The translations under genes and the position numbers were made by a program. The notes below the pieces were generated by a model. It was not told where the DNA came from, made no database searches, and saw only the letters and a list, made by a program, of their open reading frames with translations. Positions 62,220-64,000 of a stretch of DNA of 64,000 nucleotides are shown piece by piece. Positions within the stretch are counted from its first letter, which is position 1. Each line of letters starts with the position of its first letter. Source of the DNA: Desemzia sp. RIT 804 (GTDB lineage Bacteria > Bacillota > Bacilli > Lactobacillales > Carnobacteriaceae); assembly GCF_016892605.1 (NCBI RefSeq), contig NZ_JAFEMV010000001.1, positions 434,001 to 498,000 on the forward strand, given 5' to 3'.

Positions 62220-62807
62220 ATGCAAACAAGAAACACAAAGAAAATGGTTGGAGTAGCAATATTAGGCGCTATGTCGTTTATTTTGATTAATTTCTCTTTT
62301 CCATTAGTACCAGGAGTCTCCTTTTTAAAGGTAGACTTTAGCGATATGCCAAGTATCATTGGAATGTTTTTATATGGACCAGTTGCAGGCATTGCCATCG
62401 CATTTATCCGAAGTTTACTACATTATGTTCAAACTGGTGGAGATGCTGGATTCCCAATTGGAGATGCTACAAGTTTTATCGCTTCAGTAGCTTACCTACT
62501 TCCTCTTTACGCTGTCATCCGTGCAAAAGGGACATCTTTGAAAGGTCTTATCTTAGGTAGTGCTGCTGGAACAATCGTGTTGACGATCGTCTTATCAGTA
62601 TTGAACTATTATATTGTTGCACCACTTTATATGATGGTATTAAATTTTAATGTTGGTCCAATGATAAACTATGTATTATATGGAGTACTTCCGTTCAATA
62701 TAGCAAAAGGTTTCTTAATCAGTGTAGTCTTTATCGTATTGTTTGGTAAATTAAAACCGTGGCTTTTACGAAATAGCCAGTACAAACAAGTTCCTGTAAA
62801 TAAATAG
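62220..62807 (+). CDS. ribU: Riboflavin ECF transporter S component RibU
   Basis: A 195-residue membrane substrate-binding component for riboflavin. It has six hydrophobic helices and the S-component start MQTRNTKKMVGVAILGAMSFILINFSFPL. YGPVAGIAIAFIRSLLHY and DFSDMPSIIGMFLYGP are typical of RibU. The ATG at 62220 lies six bases after AGGAGG; a longer frame from 62097 would run through the riboswitch terminator. It needs the shared EcfAA'T module encoded elsewhere. Control is by the FMN riboswitch. Confidence 0.95.
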   Translation: MQTRNTKKMVGVAILGAMSFILINFSFPLVPGVSFLKVDFSDMPSIIGMFLYGPVAGIAIAFIRSLLHYVQTGGDAGFPIGDATSFIASVAYLLPLYAVIRAKGTSLKGLILGSAAGTIVLTIVLSVLNYYIVAPLYMMVLNFNVGPMINYVLYGVLPFNIAKGFLISVVFIVLFGKLKPWLLRNSQYKQVPVNK

Positions 62808-62822
62808 TAGAACATAAACTAG

Positions 62823-62858
62823 AAACTGCCTTAGTTGCAGTTTTTAGTTTTTTTTTGT
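62823..62858 (+). terminator. Terminator after ribU
   Basis: AAACTGC ... GCAGTTT arms followed by TTAGTTTTTTTTT. Confidence 0.88.
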
Positions 62859-62886
62859 GCTGTGAACAATATTTTAACGTTTTATT

Positions 62887-62895
62887 TGGTATAGT
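62887..62895 (+). promoter_or_regulatory. Extended -10 promoter of the ypbB-like gene
   Basis: TGgTATAGT with no good -35 at the expected place. Confidence 0.45.
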
Positions 62896-62964
62896 AAGGT
62901 TAAGAGGTTTCAATCACCTTTTCACTGAAACAGAAATTTAAAACGTAAAGGCTGGAAAAAAGTT

Positions 62965-64000
62965 ATGGCACTCACATATAACGACTTATTTATATTGAAT
63001 CTTTTTTCTAACTCTCAAGCTAAAAAAGGGTCAACGGTATTTCATATTCTGCAAGGAAAGCGCACAGCTTCAATTTTATACCGTGCAGTAGATTATTCCT
63101 TGGAACCTTTTTTTGGTTTTTTCCCAAAATTGGATCGGTCGACTTTTTATAACATATTAGAAGAATTGACCTCTTTGGGCTATTTGTCGCATCTGCAAGA
63201 AAATAACGAATACCTTCAAACGAGAATGGCTGAGGACAGTGTTCAAAGTTATCTTTCAAATCATTATCAGCCAAGAGATTTAAATTGGCTGAAACAAGGA
63301 CGCGCTGTACAAGACATTCAACGGAAAATTTATTTTCTTACCCAAATTTTTTCAGAAATTCGTCATGAAAATAAACGTTATCTACCTGTAGAAAAAGATT
63401 ACGATATTCAACAATGGGCAAAAAAGTGGATAGCAAAACAAGAAACGGCTCTTCCAGAGTTAGCGGTTGAGTTTGGGATGGAATGGAAAAGACTGTTGTC
63501 TAGTTTAGAAACAGAAAATGCAGTTATTTTAGTTCACCTTATGTCGGGGCACAATGTCGTAGGCTTGACCAAAAATCAATTGGCACAACAAATGAATTTA
63601 CCAAGATTGGAAATTACACTAAGGCAATACGATTCTATGTGCTACCTTATCAAGCAAATGAATGACGTCTATAAACAAGTTCCTTTATTTGCCTCTGTTG
63701 CACAAGAAGCAACAATTCTAAATGAAAGTGGAGTGTCAAATAGCGCAAAAGAAACAGCTGTATTGTTGAAAAAGGGTTTCTCAATAGAAAAGATTATTCG
63801 CATTCGCCAATTAAAGAAAAGCACTATTTCCGAGCACCTGATAGAGTTGGTGATTCTTTTCCCAACAATAGAAATTCAACAGTTTATACCAGATGAGATA
63901 TACCTTTCACTAAAGAAACTACTAACAGATTTCCCTGAAGCGTCATTTCAAGAACTGTCAGACCGCCTTCCGAATCTGGAATTTTGGTGGTATCGATTAG
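62965..64000 (+). CDS. YpbB-like helix-turn-helix protein, 5' part
   Basis: An open frame from the ATG at 62965 (345 codons) runs off the window end. It begins MALTYNDLFILNLFSNSQAKKGSTVFHILQGKRTAS and continues with helical, HTH-rich segments; the helicase-associated HTH near the visible end reads KETAVLLKKGFSIEKIIRIRQLKKSTISEHLIELV. Bacillus ypbB lies next to recS/recQ and near ribU (fmnP) and resDE, the same neighbourhood as here. Function is not established; a link to the RecQ-type helicase expected just downstream is inferred. Confidence 0.85.
   Translation, partial: MALTYNDLFILNLFSNSQAKKGSTVFHILQGKRTASILYRAVDYSLEPFFGFFPKLDRSTFYNILEELTSLGYLSHLQENNEYLQTRMAEDSVQSYLSNHYQPRDLNWLKQGRAVQDIQRKIYFLTQIFSEIRHENKRYLPVEKDYDIQQWAKKWIAKQETALPELAVEFGMEWKRLLSSLETENAVILVHLMSGHNVVGLTKNQLAQQMNLPRLEITLRQYDSMCYLIKQMNDVYKQVPLFASVAQEATILNESGVSNSAKETAVLLKKGFSIEKIIRIRQLKKSTISEHLIELVILFPTIEIQQFIPDEIYLSLKKLLTDFPEASFQELSDRLPNLEFWWYRL

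Noticed and set aside
61875-62225. 116-codon minus-strand frame over the riboswitch region
   Set aside because: It is antisense to a clear FMN riboswitch, has biased composition, and no promoter or SD was seen.

Overview
The window is a low-GC Gram-positive chromosome segment. Gene order and protein character point to Lactobacillales, most likely Carnobacteriaceae (Carnobacterium or a close relative). This is an inference from the Bacillus-like fmt-rsmB-stp-prkC-rsgA-rpe-thiN and rnc-smc-ftsY-ylxM-ffh-rpsP-rimM-trmD-rplS order, combined with lactic-acid-bacterial features such as antisense rpmB, the asp23/fakA pair, a CtsR-controlled clpB and a ribT-scpA-scpB-rluB run. No rRNA, tRNA, CRISPR array, prophage or recognisable transposase was seen. 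Almost everything is core chromosome on the + strand.

Layout. 1-6.8 kb: tRNA formylation and rRNA methylation, the PP2C phosphatase/PASTA kinase pair, ribosome GTPase RsgA, Rpe and ThiN. 6.9-13.3 kb: rpmB (antisense), asp23-fakA, recG, plsX and acpP (lipid synthesis and repair). 13.4-19.4 kb: a complete oligopeptide ABC transporter operon oppDFBCA with its own promoter and terminator, lying inside the lipid/division cluster. 19.4-32.2 kb: rnc, smc, a HAD phosphatase, ftsY, a glucose-family PTS permease with a cre-like site, ylxM-ffh, rpsP-khpA, rimM-trmD and rplS. 32.2-41.2 kb is the most accessory-looking part: an unknown protein, OsmC/Ohr, a 470-bp repeat-rich gap, YitT, a VOC protein with an extra C-terminal domain, an NTF2-sized unknown, an ANT(6)-type adenylyltransferase, a HAD phosphatase, a YitV-like esterase, YitW, a lipoprotein lipase and an alcohol-dehydrogenase-family reductase. 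41.3-51 kb: clpB, a small membrane protein, dnaE, pfkA and pyk. 51-64 kb: cvfB, xerD, deoB-punA, lysA, ribT-scpA-scpB-rluB, the ResD/ResE two-component system, an FMN riboswitch with ribU, and a 5' fragment of a ypbB-like gene.

Several genes use TTG or GTG starts that only become clear from Shine-Dalgarno (SD) spacing (rsgA, oppD, acpP, the PTS gene, yitT, deoB, rluB). Some longest-frame starts overlap promoters or terminators and were corrected (rsgA, PTS, lysA, ribU). Many genes end in clear hairpin-plus-T terminators, and about seventeen sigma-A promoters can be placed.

I found no convincing new multi-gene system. The most unusual signals are non-coding. Two diverged copies of a structured intergenic element of roughly 100 bp lie at 33.4 and 40.2 kb. 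A second short repeat family occurs at 33.24, 33.54 and 44.1 kb, and two of its copies flank one of those elements as inverted arms. There is a perfect 24-bp-arm inverted repeat after clpB, an unexplained double hairpin between rnc and smc, and several palindromic or direct-repeat operator-like sites at the acpP, rimM, rnc, pfkA and resD promoters.
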